A stretch of DNA of 64,000 nucleotides from Isochrysis galbana. Taxonomy: Eukaryota > Haptophyta > Isochrysidales > Isochrysidaceae. The first letter of the stretch is position 1. Each line of letters opens with the position of its first letter. The notes beneath the pieces are model-generated. The model did not search any database. It was not told the DNA's origin and was given only the letters and a program-made list of their open reading frames with translations. The stretch lies in assembly GCA_018136815.1 (NCBI GenBank), contig CM030931.1, forward strand, positions 2,409,801 to 2,473,800. Direction: 5' to 3'. Shown here one piece after another: positions 1-11,090 of the stretch. Made by a program: the position numbers and the translations under genes.

Positions 1-118
1 CGAGGGAGGCCACTTCAGAGGTGCTGACGGGCTGAAGCCCGTCAGCAGAGGAAGGCGGGCAGGCGGGCTTGAGCGAGGGCGAGGACGGCGGCGGGTGGTC
101 CCTGTGCATTTGGTGTCT
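1..118 (-). mobile_element. Edge fragment of a dispersed element with a gag-like N-terminal reading frame
   Basis: The reverse complement of this stretch nearly matches 37800–37905, including the stem sequence CTGACGGGCT…AGCCCGTCAG and an open frame rich in Ser, Pro and Ala. The copy runs off the window edge. On its inner side it joins the 202-bp tandem array directly. The protein-like frame may be the start of a retroelement gag, but that is inference: there is no zinc knuckle or protease to confirm it. Confidence 0.5.
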
Positions 119-2010
119 GGCGGGGCCCCCCATCTGGATGGATCGTCGAAATCGGGCACGCAGCGCGCCCGGCATCAGCTTGAAGTTGGGCTCTCCCGGC
201 CTCGCTCGGAGACGTCAAACGTCGAATGGGCTCGGCGGATGGCTGATATCCACGAGATTTCGGCGCGCGGCCCACGCGATTGGTGTGACTGTGTGGGTGG
301 TCCCTGTGCATTTGGTGTCTGGCGGGGCCCCCCATTCGGATGGATCGTCGAAATCGGGCACGCAGCGCGCCCGGCATCAGCTTGAAGTTGGGCTCTCCGG
401 CCTCGCTTGGAGACGTCAAACGTCGAATGGGCTCGGCGGATGGCTGATATCCACGAGATTTCGGCGCGCGGCCCACGCGATTGGTGTGACTGTGTGGGTG
501 GTCCCTGTGTATTTGGTGTCTGGCGGGGCCCCCCATCTGGATGGATCGTCGAAATCGGGCACGCAGCGCGCCCGGCATCAGCTTGAAGTTGGGCTCTCCC
601 GGCCTCGCTCGGAGACGTCAAACGTCGAATGGGCTCGGCGGATGGCTGATATCCACGAGATTTCGGCGCGCGGCCCACGCGATTGGTGTGACTGTGTGGG
701 TGGTCCCTGTGCATTTGGTGTCTGGCGGGGCCCCCCATCTGGATGGATCGTCGAAATCGGGCACGCAGCGCGCCCGGCATCAGTTTGAAGTTGGGCTCTC
801 CGGCCTCGCTCGGAGACGTCAAACGTCGAATGGGCTCGGCGGATGGCTGATATCCACGAGATTTCGGCGCGCGGCCCACGCGATTGGTGTGACTGTGTGG
901 GTGGTCCCTGTGTATTTGGTGTCTGGCGGGGCCCCCCATCTGGATGGATCGTCGAAATCGGGCAGGCAGCGCGCCCGCCATCAGTTTGAAGTTGGGCTCT
1001 CCCGGCCTCGCTCGGAGACGTCAAACGTCGAATGGGCTCGGCGGATGGCTGATATCCACGAGATTTCGGCGCGCGGCCCATGCGATTGGTGTGACTGTGT
1101 GGGTGGTCCCTGTGTATTTGGTGTCTGGCGGGGCCCCCCATCTGGATGGATCGTCGAAATCGGGCACGCAGCGCGCCCGGCATCAGTTTGAAGTTGGGCT
1201 CTCCAGGCTTCCCTCGGCGACGGCTCAACGTTCAATGGGCTCGGCGGATGGGTGATTTCGACGAGGTATCGGGGCGCGGCCTGTCAGATTGGCGTGACCA
1301 TGCGGGTGGGACCTGTGTATATGGTATCTGGCGGGGTCTCCCATCCTGATGGATCGTCGAAAACGGGCACGCAGCGCGCCCGCCATCGGTTCGAAGTTGG
1401 GCTCTCCGGGCTTCCCTCGGCGACGGCTCAACGTTCAATGGGCTCGGCGGATGGGTGATTTCGACGAGGTATCAGGGCGCGGCCTGTCAGATTGGCGTGA
1501 CCATGCGGGTGGGACCTGTGTATTTGGTATCTGACGGGGTCTCTCATCCTGATGGATCGTCGAAAACGGGCAGGCCGCGCGCCCGCCATCGGTTCGAAGT
1601 TGGGCTCTCCGGGCCTCGCTCGGCGACGGCTCAACGTTCAATGGGCTCGGCGGATGGGTGATTTCGACGAGGTATCGGGGCGCGGGCTGTCAGATCGGCG
1701 TGACCATGCGGGTGGGACCTGTGTATTTGGTATCTGGCGGGGTTTCTCGTCCTGATGGATCGTCGAAAACGGGCAGGCCGCGCGGCCCCCATCGGTTCGA
1801 AGTTGGGCTCTCCGGGCCTCGCTCGGCGACGGCTCAACGTTCAATGGGCTCGGCGGATGGGTGATTTCGACGAGGTATCAGGGCGCGGCCTGTCCGATTG
1901 GCGTGACCATGCGGGTGGGACCTGTGTATTTGGTATCTGGCGGGGTCTCCCATCCTGATGGATCGTCGAAAACGGGCACGCAGCCCGCCCGGTCTCGACT
2001 TGAAGTTGAG
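118..2010. repeat. Tandem array of ~202–203-bp units (about nine copies)
   Basis: The unit contains GATGGATCGTCGAAA, then GCGCGCCCG, TTGAAGTTGGGCTCTC and TGGGCTCGGCGGATGG. It recurs every 202–203 bases. The first six units (to about 1200) and the last four (from about 1200) form two subfamilies, with differences such as TATCCACGAGATTT versus TTTCGACGAGGTAT. Because 202–203 is not a multiple of three, each reading frame drifts from copy to copy and the apparent ORFs on both strands are artefacts. Diverged copies lie at 31615–32250 and, inverted, at 53930–54190. Confidence 0.93.
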
Positions 2011-2545
2011 CTTTTCAAGCTTTTGCGATTTTAGCGTCTTCTGTCTTTTTTTGATTACGTTTTGTTGTTGGGGCCCAAGGGGGGGGTCCGGGTCCTAATG
2101 GACCCCGGATATGTGCTAGTTGGGTGTATTGGGAACTTTCTACCGTGAAAAATCCTCAAATTTCCTCAATTCTGAGATGGTCATTTTTTCACCCCTTATA
2201 AAAAAACACTGTTTGACCGCCCTAAAATTCGAATCGCAAATTTCGAGACCAAAATCTGCAAACCTGGACTTGAGACCATGGGGAATCCGAATATCCGAAT
2301 CTGTGTGTCTTGTGCGTCAGTGGCAACACGGGGAACTGTTCAATTGTAATTGTGAGCGCGTACCTTACACGAATATTCATGTCTACAGCCTACAGCCTTC
2401 AGATGAGCAGGAATACAACAATCTTGAGATGCTCGCTAACAACTTTGAATCCATTGAAAGAGAGTTTCTTGGCAGTGAGTACACAACTTATGATTGGCCA
2501 GAAGAGTACCTTTACACAAAATAAAGGAAGAGGGTCATGATTGGA
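2011..2545. repeat. Conserved tail next to the 202-bp array (dispersed repeat)
   Basis: This holds ATATGTGCTAG, a TTTTTCA…CCCTTA segment, the motif GTTTGACCGCCCTA and a block ending CACGAATATTCATG. The same blocks recur at 32300–32490 (+), 30690–30945 (−), 16195–16400 (+, partial), 41640–41695 and 54260–54300 (−). In two places they follow copies of the array in the same order, so array plus tail appear to be one composite element. A 134-codon frame at 2120–2524 lies inside the repeat, has no ATG at its start, and is probably not a gene. Confidence 0.75.
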
Positions 2546-2559
2546 AGGTAGAAGGTAGT

Positions 2560-2895
2560 TCCACTCTATCCATCCTACTCCTACCGGAACCTACAGGGAG
2601 CCTTTTTAGCCCTTCATTTACCCATTGTAGCTGGTGCCCTCCGCACCCCCATAGTGAGTGACCAGGCTCCATGCTAGGAATAGGAGGGAGGAGGGGATCT
2701 CACCGCAATGGCAATGGACCCCGCCATATCCAACCACACCCACCCCCCACGACCCGAGCCCCTTAGTAGTGCACGAGGGGAGGCGCCGCAAGGCAGGTTG
2801 TTGAAGGGTAGGAGAGGAGTGAAGGCGTGGTAGCATAGCACGTTACTAGGCCACGCGTGGGGCGAGAATATTCAAAGATTTTTTATGATGTCACG
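2560..2895 (+). mobile_element. 3'-terminal part of the AACTAAG retroelement family
   Basis: The block CCCCTTAGTAGTGCACGAGGGG…GGCG, followed by GAGAATATTCAAAGATTTTTTATG, matches the 3' ends of the full copies at 16742–17492 and 52030–53565 (…TAGTAGTG…, …GAGNNTATTAAAAGGTTT). The 5' part is missing, as expected for a 5'-truncated non-LTR insertion. Confidence 0.55.
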
Positions 2896-2984
2896 GACTT
2901 GTACTCGTACTCTAGAGATGGTACCAACTAGGAGTACTCTAGTACTCCGGAGTAGGTCGTACATATGTAAAATCATCTCCCCCC

Positions 2985-3140
2985 CCCCTTCTCTCTCTCT
3001 CCCCCCCCGCGGGGGCTCCTCTCGCCTCCGCGGGCGGGGGGGGGGGGGGGGGGGGGGGGGGATGGGGGAAGGGGGGGAAGGGGGGGGAGGGGGGAAGGGG
3101 GGAGAGAGGGGAAGGGGGGAAGGGGAGGGGCGGGGGGGCG
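2985..3140. repeat. CT/G-rich low-complexity tract with a ~28-base G run
   Basis: A C/T-rich stretch is followed by an uninterrupted run of about 28 G at roughly 3035–3062, then GGGGGAAGGG-type repeats to about 3140. It lies 130–285 bases before the ataxin-2 start codon, so it is in or near that promoter/5' UTR. It could form G-quadruplexes. Apparent ORFs here are proline/glycine low-complexity artefacts. Confidence 0.85.
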
Positions 3141-3270
3141 CAGCCGAGAGGAGCCGAGAGGGGTCCGCCGGGCCACGCCGCGCGCGACCCACACAGCCGC
3201 ACGCAGCAGCAGCTCGCAGCCGCCGCAGCGCGCTGCCCGCCACAGAGCCGCCCAAACCGAGCAGAGAGCG

Positions 3271-5386
3271 ATGACATCGGTCGCCACGCGTGCCAAGTCG
3301 CTCGCAGGCTCCGCGAAGATCGCCTCGGCAGGAGTCAGGTGACGCGGCGCTTGCTGTGCCCTGGCTGCCAAGCAAGCCTCTGTGCATCGCTGCAGGCCTG
3401 CGCAATGGATCTGCGCAATGGATCCTACGCAAAGCCTGCAGGCGGTGCACGGCAGGGGAGGAGGGCTGAACAGGCGCACTTCCGCCGTCCTCATTATGCA
3501 GGTCGACGAGACAGCCTCTGCATGAGTACTCGGCCACGCCAAAGGACCGTTTCTACTTTGCCATGGAGACTTTAGCGGTGAGCGGCTACTGCTAGCCGCA
3601 TGCACTTTGCGCGCGGTTAAGATTGATGCTCTCGGAATCTGGTATCTGCTGTCGGGTTGTCTCCTGATGCAACTGGAGCTCTGAGCCCTAAACGTGTGCT
3701 GCTGCAGGGTCGCTGGGTCAGTGTCCAGCTTACTGATGGACGCACATTTGATGGCATTCTTAACTGCGTTGATGGAACTCAAGGTAAAGGCGACGAGCCA
3801 CTGCAGCGCGAGCTCATCCTCTTGATCGCCAAGGAACGGCTTCCGCTTGACGCCAAAGTTGTGAAGCCTGAGAAGATGCTCGCCTTTAAGGCGGAGGACA
3901 TCGTCATGATGGAGGCCTGCGACGTCAACATGTTTTACAATGAGAGCGCGGGTGGCCCGGTTCGAAACAAGGGCAGGGTTGAGGCTGACACTGAGATTGA
4001 GGTCGCCGACCGTGCTCGGCTGGGGAAAGAGCGTGAGTTGGTGGCCGCGACCGCCTGGCTGGATGGCGCAAAGACGGATGGCTCCCTCGAAGGATCCGCT
4101 TCCGTTGCGTATAAGCCAGGATGGGACCAGTTTGCTGTCAATGAGAAACTGACGGGAACGCAATCCAACTACTCGGAGGTGAGTGTGCTGGCCCTGTTTC
4201 GAGCTGTCTGGCTCACGGAAGCAAGAGCGTGCGTACACAGACACAGACACACACCACCGTCGGCGCGTTTCTTCTGAGCAAGTTCCCTTTCAATGCCCAT
4301 CAGGAACTATACACCACCAAGCTGTGTGCATCGGACTTCTCCGAGGACCAAATAGAGCACGCGCGACGCCTTGCACGCGAGATTGAGGGCAAAGCAACAG
4401 ACAACATTCATGTTGCAGAGGAGCGTGGACAGCGCCCACTGGCAGAGGCTGACGACATGGATGAAGAAGATAAATACTCGACGGTGCTTCAGACTGGGCG
4501 GGCAGGAGAGAAGCCCGTTAAGCAGGCAGCGGCGAAGGCGCCACAGGCTGCGCCCGACGAGCCAACATCGAGCAAACTGGCAGTGGAGAGCAAGCCGACG
4601 AGCAAGCCCGCTGCACAATCCGGGAAAGCCTCGATTGCCGACGCCCCGCCGGCTGCGGCTGCCCGACCGCCCCCGCCGCCGCCGACGCCACCGCCTGCAG
4701 CTCCACCTGGTTCTGCTGCGCCTGCATCAGCCAATTCAGAGGTACCAACAACTGCAGCACCACGCTCAAAGCTTCGTGCCGAAGCCAAGGCATTCGTCCC
4801 AGGCGGCGGCGGACGATGCATGAGTACAACAACAACACCGCCGCAATGCATGGCAGGTGCTCCTGTTGGGGGTATGCCGCCCAATGGAGTTGCCGGCATG
4901 TACGCCGCAACCAACCTTGGGGCGATGGGAGGGAGTCCAATGATGGCAGGCCCTCAAGGCGGCCTCATGTACGCCCCGATGGGGTCCCCACAGGCGATGG
5001 GGTTGGCGCCGGCAGGGATGGGTGGTCCGAGGTCACTAGGGGGGATGATGATGGTACAACGGCCCGTCATAATGGTTGCGGGACCGGGAGGGCAGATGGT
5101 TGCTGCGCATGGCGGCATGGTTCAACCTGGCATGGCTTACCAAGGAGGGATGATGCCTATGAGTGCCGGAGGCACATTAATGGGTCAGGCAATGCCGGGA
5201 GGCGTCATCCTTGCAGGCGGGCCCCAGGGTGGCATGCGACCAGCTGGCGCTCGCCCCATGGCGGGGCCCCAGCAAATGATGCGCCCAGGGATGATGCCCG
5301 CTGGCGGGCAGATGCAGCACGGGTACATGATGCCTGGTCCGGCTCCCGGAGGAGCTTACGCGCCTCAAGGATACCCACCAATGTGA
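3271..5386 (+). CDS. ATXN2: Ataxin-2 homologue (Lsm, LsmAD and PAM2 motifs)
   Basis: Four exons are proposed: 3271–3338, 3502–3577, 3708–4178 and 4304–5386, with GT–AG introns and matching phases, giving 565 residues. Exons 2–3 build an Lsm-like fold (RFYFAMETLA joined to GRWVSVQLTDGRTFDGIL, about residues 38–110). The LsmAD region spans the exon 3/4 junction (WDQFAVNEKLTGTQSNYSE, then ELYTTKL, then ARRLAREIEG…NIHVAEERG, about 187–250). A PAM2-like motif, AEAKAFVPGG, is near 360; in this family it binds the MLLE domain of poly(A)-binding protein. The C-terminal ~200 residues are Met/Gly/Pro-rich and probably disordered. The family acts in cytoplasmic mRNA stability, translation and stress granules. 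The start is the first ATG in frame after the G-run. Identification rests on the LsmAD plus PAM2 combination. Confidence 0.9.
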
Positions 5387-6430
5387 AAGCTGCCATCTTA
5401 TGGGGTGACATCAGAAACGAGCCATTGGCATGTTTCTCGAAAAGCAACGTCGGCCATTTTACCTCCCTGTCAGTCTACGGCTCCTCCCCGGCTGCTTGCA
5501 CATGTTGCATGTGGTCTTAGAGGGAATGCATTCACTGAGAAGAAACAGGTGGCTCCTGCGTGTAATGGTGTTGCGAGGCCACATAAGCATAGAGAAGCGG
5601 CGACAAGTGCGGCGTGTCGACAGTGCGCGCCCTGGAGGAGCTACAGATGCTTCCTTAACGGCAAAACCGCGTTGTCACACTGTTGCGCAAGCTCGTGGCG
5701 AGCCAGCGACAGCACTCATGCTACCCGTACCCCACAAGAAGGGGATTTTGGAGTGCACCCGTACACTTTATGTATGAGGTCTAGGTGCTAATGCTGCGCA
5801 CATTGCACGACCGGATCGCAGAGAGCTTTAGCCACTTAGACCCCAATTACTTCTATTTATGTACAGGTATAAATTGTGCCAACCCATCTATTTTTATTTG
5901 CCACGCATGAGCACACCTTTGCTTGGCCCAAAAGCGGCGGCTTGCCTTTTATCCGGTACCTACCACAGGCTTGTGACGAATCGCGCCTTGACTTAGGGGG
6001 TTAGAGGGCGACGAGGAGGGGAGCGGAACGGCGAGAGGCTCATCCACATGCAGGTGTGTGGTGTGGCAGGGCAAGAGGGAATGGCGAGCTCATTCATCCA
6101 GCACCTGCATGGAGGGAGGCGGGAAGAATGGCTTGGGCACATGCACATGCGCACACGATACATGTATGGCGCGCACCCCCAGAATCGAAAGACGGGGGAG
6201 GGAGCGGAGGGGGGGGCGAGCGTGGGGTGAGGGCGTTGTCGATATTTTCCTGGAGTTGTGGGTAGTGTACTAGTGGCAGTAGCCGGCATCCGGCATCTTC
6301 AAACAAAGTGTTTTACGCTCTTGGCTTTCAGCTTTCAGACCTCAGTAACGACTTCCGACAAGCCTGCCACTAGCTAGCGCCCCCCCCTGCCCCGCTTGCT
6401 TGGCGCTCGTTGTAGTGCACGTGGGACATT
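5387..6430. other. Ataxin-2 3' flank, no gene recognised
   Basis: I see no convincing coding frame, RNA gene or known repeat. 5393–5990 is probably 3' UTR and spacer. 6000–6260 is purine-rich with many ATG and CACATG words. ORFs on both strands are short and show no family resemblance. Confidence 0.5.
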
Positions 6431-6800
6431 GATCGTGGGTCCGCAGGCCCACCCCCCGGGAAACCGAAGATATATGTTACCCCCCAGGAGCCAACGCCCC
6501 CCCAGGAGCTCTCGGGGGCCCCCGAGAGCTATCGGGGGGAAATTTTCTCCCGATCGCCAACAGCCCCACCGAGAGCTATCGGGGGACCGAGAAAATCCCC
6601 CGAGAACTGTTGGCTGTTGGGAGATTTTACGTCCCCTGGGGAGCTATCGCGTTTTAAGGTCGGCCCCCAATAGCTATCGGGGGCGAAAGGCGGCCCCCGA
6701 TAGCTATTGGGGGGGAAACGACGGGCGCCAATAGCTATTGGGGGAAAACGACGGTCGCCGATAGCTATCGGGGGGCTGTCCTCGAGCCCCCAGGCGCTAT
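6430..6800. repeat. Cluster of short palindromes (CCCCCGATAGCTATCGGGGG type)
   Basis: About eight or nine copies of a near-perfect 20-base palindrome lie within ~350 bases, with variants GAGAGCTATCGGGGG, AATAGCTATTGGGGG and GATAGCTATCGGGGG. Spacing is irregular (roughly 25–60 bases) and the spacers are purine-rich (GAAAACGACGG). The copies could fold as hairpins individually or together. The cluster ends just before the copia LTR at 6865. Confidence 0.8.
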
Positions 6801-6864
6801 TCCCCCCCGTGAGCTGTCAGGGTGACGGTCCCATTTCGCTGGCATTCACCTCGTGGTCTGTCTC

Positions 6865-7502
6865 TGTTCATACCTCAATCTTACGGTGCTGTTACGATGA
6901 ATCTTATGGTCGTTCTGGTGGCGGTGCCTTGCGACTTTTCGACACTACAACGAGACTCTCGTCGGTGAGAGTATGGAGGTAAGGGTGTGTGTGGGATGGA
7001 GTGGAGCTGTGGCTGTGTTGCATGTGGGGGCAAGAGGATTGATGTATGTAACATGTGAGGTACAGTCCAGAGACATGGGGCACGGGCCACCGGACACATG
7101 GGAGGCACGCAACGGAGGAGCTGAGGACGAGCGAGGGACCTCGACCGGCATGCGGTCACGCGAGACGAGAACGAGGACGAAGAGCACACAAGGCAGGAGG
7201 CCACAGGAGCGCTCAAGCGATAGCGCTGAGCGTACAAAAGCTACCGGAACGAGAGAAGACACGCGGGGGGGGGGAAAGGAGAGAACGCGCGGGAAAAGAA
7301 AGAGACGACAGTGGGCGGAAAACACTCAGTGGGAACGGGGAGAGAGGGAAGGAGGGACGAGGCGAGAATTGGGAAAGAGGGACGTGAGGGGACGATCCTA
7401 TCGGGAGCGGGCGGGAAAGGTGAGCGTGATACGGAACTAGACAACGAAGGGGGGTCACGCGAGGAAACCTAATGGCGGGAAAGATGCGAAGAGGTATGAA
7501 CA
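6865..7502 (-). mobile_element. Long terminal repeat (3' LTR) of the copia element
   Basis: The 638-base segment starts TGTTCATACCTC (6865–6876) and ends GAGGTATGAACA (7491–7502), a perfect 12-base terminal inverted repeat with the TG…CA ends typical of LTRs. It lies just downstream, in element sense, of the copia ORF. A purine-rich tract (reverse complement of 7503–7520, runs of G) abuts it, as expected for the polypurine primer. No matching LTR is found on the other side of the ORF. Confidence 0.75.
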
Positions 7503-7530
7503 ACCCCCCCTACCCGCGACACCCCCCCCG
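7503..7530 (-). promoter_or_regulatory. Polypurine tract of the copia element
   Basis: On the minus strand this reads as two G-rich runs separated by TGTCGCGGGTA and ending directly against the TG of the LTR. That is the position and composition of a plus-strand-priming polypurine tract. Confidence 0.6.
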
Positions 7531-7603
7531 ATGCGAGAGTCGGTGTCCGGGCGACGAACGCAGCGCAGAAGGCGGGGAGGGACGGGGCAAAGGAGCGAGG
7601 TGG

Positions 7604-9829
7604 TCAGGCGGACGCGTGAGCCCATGCGTTGGTGGCGTAGCGGACGCAGGCATCGAGCTTGCGCTTGGGTAGCCATTTGGTGAGGAAATCGGCGGCCATG
7701 TGCTCGGTGCCGACGTGACGTAGAGCGACTTCGCCGGACGCAACGCGTTGAAGAAGGACGTGATAGCGACGCATGAAGTGGCGGGCGCGGGAGGGAGCGG
7801 AGCGCAGGGAGCCGACACGCATGTTTGCAAGGTTGTCGGTGCCGACGAGGGTGGGCCCGTCGAGGTGGACGCCGATGGCGCGTAGGATCTCGCGGGCGTA
7901 CGAGACACTTTCAGCAGCTTTGCAGGAGGCGATGCCCTCTGCCTCCATGGAGGAGTCGACGACGAGAGCGAGCTTCTTCGTTTGGTGAAGGATTGCCCCG
8001 CCGCCGAAGGTCAAGAGGATGCCGTAGATGTTGCGGTCGCCCCAAGTTGCGTCGGCGAGAGCTTCGAGGTGGGCGGGGGCGGGCTCGGACGTATCGACGT
8101 GCGCGGCGATGGCGGCGGTGAAACGCGGCGAGGTAGAGAGGGCGAGGCCGCCGTACGTGATGCCGACGTCTTTCTCGCGGTGGGCGATGACGAGGGTGGC
8201 GCGCGCGACCTCGTAGGCCGCGGCGGGCGGTGAGGACATGACGCATGACAGGCGGTGGAGGAGGAGGGAGATGCGCGGATGAAGTAGTTCGATGAATTTG
8301 AGCGATCCGATGAGCTGCTGGGTGCGGACCTGAAGCGGCGATAGTTTGCGTGAACCGTGGGGAACGAGATCGAGGCCGTCTGCGAGGTCGGTGAGTTTCT
8401 TGCCAACGGGGAGCGGAGGGAGGGGCTGACCGTCGAGGAGCTCGGGGAGATGTTGTCGGGCGGCTTCGATGATTTTCTGGGGCATAGAGAGGGAGAGGGA
8501 GCGGGAAGCGCGGTCGCGGGAGATGGAGAAGCCTTTGAACGAGGTAGGATCTGAGTCATAGCGGACATCGCCGAAGAGGGCGGAGAGGTGGGCGTAGAGG
8601 TCACGGCTGACCTGACGGGCGAGGGCGGAATCTTCGGAGAAAAGAAGATCATCGACGACGACGAGGAGGCGGCAGAGGCCGCCTGGGGAGGCGAAGGTCC
8701 ATAGGTCGTTGACGTCTTCGGCGCGAAGCCAGCCGCGGGAGGCGAGCTCGGCGTAGAGACGGTCCTGCCATTCGCGTCCGGCCGGCTCCTCGCCCCAGAG
8801 GGAGCTAGCACATTCGACGCAGAGCGGCGAGCCGTCGTCGGCGGTGAGATGAGCGAGGGTGGTGGGGAGGGCGAGGTAGGTGAGGGGCCGTTGTTGGCGG
8901 ATGCCGTTCATGTATGCGTTGGGCACGTCGGCTTTGGCGAGGTCGTGGTCGCGGATGGCGGCGTCGGCGAGGATGGTTTTGATGGTGAGGTCATCGGCGA
9001 CGGAGGAGAAAGTGATTATGTGGGCGGTGGATGGGTCGCCGGAGCGTTCGAGAAGGATTCGCCGACGACCGCCGTCGGCGCAGTGGCGGGATTTGAAAGG
9101 ATTACGCTCGTCGAGCCCGCCAGTGGCGGGGTCGATCTTGATCTTGCGGGCGGTGACAACCGGCGAGATGGGGATGCCCTGTTCGCGGGGAACGGAGACG
9201 GGAACGAGGCGATTTCCGGGGAAGGCGAGGATGCTGTGGAGGGCTTTCTCATCGGCGGCCAGCCACGCATCGCGCTGTGGCGATGCGAGAACTTCACGGG
9301 CGGTGGCAGGCACTGTGAAGCGCGCGGGGCCGGAGGGGGTGTTGACATCGACGACTTCTTGTGTGGCTTTGAGGCACGAGAGCTCGGGAGGGGCGGGGGA
9401 GATGAGGAGGAAAGGCGGAGGGGGAAGAGCTGCGGAGGCGGCGAGGAGGCGTGCGCGTGCAGCGTCGAGCGTGTCGGTGGTAGTGGCGAGGAAGGGTAGG
9501 GCGTCGTCGTCGAGGATGTGTTCGAGGATGGAGTTGTAAACGGCGACATGTTCCGTCGCAACGGTGGCTTCCATGGCGAGGGCGGCGGCGGCGAAAGCTG
9601 AGGCGGCGGCGCGAGACCGCGTAACGGGTCCGGGTCGGGGGGTGGGTGGGACGGAGGTTGGTTTGTTGTTAGTGTCGAGGAGGCGCCATTGAAAATCGGA
9701 GGAGGCAAGGTCGTGCGCGTAGGTGTCGTCGGCGTAGCCGTCGTAGGCGATGGTGTGGCGACGGCGGCCGGTGGTGTAGGTGTGGGCGTCGACAACGGTG
9801 GGTGTTGCGGGTAAGGGGGAGCATTCCAC
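7604..9829 (-). pseudogene. Ty1/copia-type retrotransposon reverse transcriptase–RNase H (5'-truncated polyprotein)
   Basis: An open frame of ~740 codons carries copia RT landmarks: DLAKADVPNAYMNG (RT motif A region), a VVVDDLLF catalytic box in place of YVDD, and then RNase H marks ADATWGDR, SSMEAEGIA, TDNLANMRV and SRARHFMRRYHVL. It ends with the copia C-terminal signature HMAADFLTKWL. No gag, protease or integrase precedes it, the first codon is not ATG, and no 5' LTR is visible, so this is a truncated copy. The reading frame is intact over RT–RH, suggesting a fairly young insertion. The stop codon lies ~100 bases before the polypurine tract and LTR at 6865–7502, as in intact copia elements. 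Confidence 0.9.
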
Positions 9830-11090
9830 TCGACACGCTCTGTTCTTGGAGCGTGTCTCGGGAACACTCTCCTAACTATGCAGTGCGCTCTATTCTAAGA
9901 GCGCCCCCTCCCTCTTCCCGCCCCTCTCCTCGCCCCTTCCCTCTCTTCCCTTCCTCCCCGGTTCCCTCGCATGCGGCTCCAAGCCTGGATCTCTTCCTTC
10001 CCTCCCTCCCGTACAACCCCAGCGGTTCCTTTGGTTCCCCCCGCTCCGACGAGTCTCGGAGTCCCGTGCGCTCGCCCCTCGCTTCGCTCGTCCGACGTCC
10101 GCCCCCCCCCCCCCCCTTTCTTTCCATTAGTCTTTCCCTTGTTCCTAGAGTTTCCCGCGTCCCCTTCCCGGTTCTCTCCCTTAGTTAGGTTTTGTGTCTT
10201 TTGTTTCTGGCGCGCTCGCTCGGAAGCAGCCCCTCCGTGTCCACCCCTCGTGTGCTCTGCCCCGCCCCGCTCGCTGTCATGCTCCCCGACCCTTCCGTCG
10301 TACCATGTAATAGGACTTCTGAGACCGCTCTCGCGTCGCTGTCACGCTCACCCTCTCCCTCCATCCATCACAATGCCCAAGTTCGAGCTCACAACCACAA
10401 GCACAAGCACAAGCACCTCACACATTCACCAACACAGCCACTCCCATGCCACTCCACACATCACAGAAGGGCCGCGGCTCGCCGCGGCCACTCGCTTAGG
10501 CGAGGAGAGATTAGCGCTTCTGGGCTCCCTTTCACGAGTGCCCCCCCCCACCCCACCCCACCTGCGTTGTTTTACCCGAAAGGGGTTTTCCCCCAGCGTG
10601 GACTCGAGGAGAGGACGTGCTGGGGTGCGCGGGGTCGGTGCGTGCACTGGTGGGAGGACAAATATCGAGGGGAGGGGGCAGTGCCCCCTCCCCCCGGTAG
10701 CACTCGGACACCTGGCTCGTCAGGCATGGCGAGATTCCGGGACGGAAAAGTTGTGTCCGATTAGCTAGTGGCTAGTGGGGTTGGCTAGGATCATATAACA
10801 TTGATTATTTTATTTTACATTATATTATTTTAGGTAGACGCTCTTACATGGCTATCGCACTACGTCCGACTGTAGGCCGCGAAAGGGCGAACATGTGTCC
10901 CCAAGCATAGCACAAAAACCAAGGACATGTCGTCCCAGGTCGTGTGCATCTAGCGTGTGCAAGCGCAACCTCTCATTGAGGCCATCACTATCGGAACGCC
11001 TTGTACAGTTTCTGTAGAGCACATTATTGGGAACAAATGACGTGGTAGCCTTCCACGTTTTCTACGCGAGGCAAATCCACACGCCTGCCT
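9830..11090. other. Spacer: C/T-rich then AT-rich, no gene recognised
   Basis: 9830–9895 holds a possible stem (TGTTCTTGG…GGGAACA). 9895–10400 is strongly pyrimidine-rich with many short frames but no family resemblance. 10400–10770 has CACAAGCACAAGCACAAG simple repeats. 10790–10850 is AT-rich. 10770–11090 is probably the 3' flank of the downstream CDP-DAG synthase gene on the minus strand. Confidence 0.5.

Noticed and set aside
42..2000. Many overlapping ORFs on both strands (60–270 codons)
   Set aside because: They are by-products of the 202–203-bp tandem repeat. The same peptide recurs in shifting frames and there is no family resemblance.
2120..2540. Small hypothetical gene (134 codons)
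   Set aside because: The frame begins with a non-ATG codon and lies wholly inside a dispersed repeat found in five other places in the window.
9830..10450. 5' LTR of the copia element
   Set aside because: I looked for TGTTCATACC…GGTATGAACA on the right side of the RT–RH frame and found none. TGTTCTTGG…GGGAACA at ~9843 is too different.
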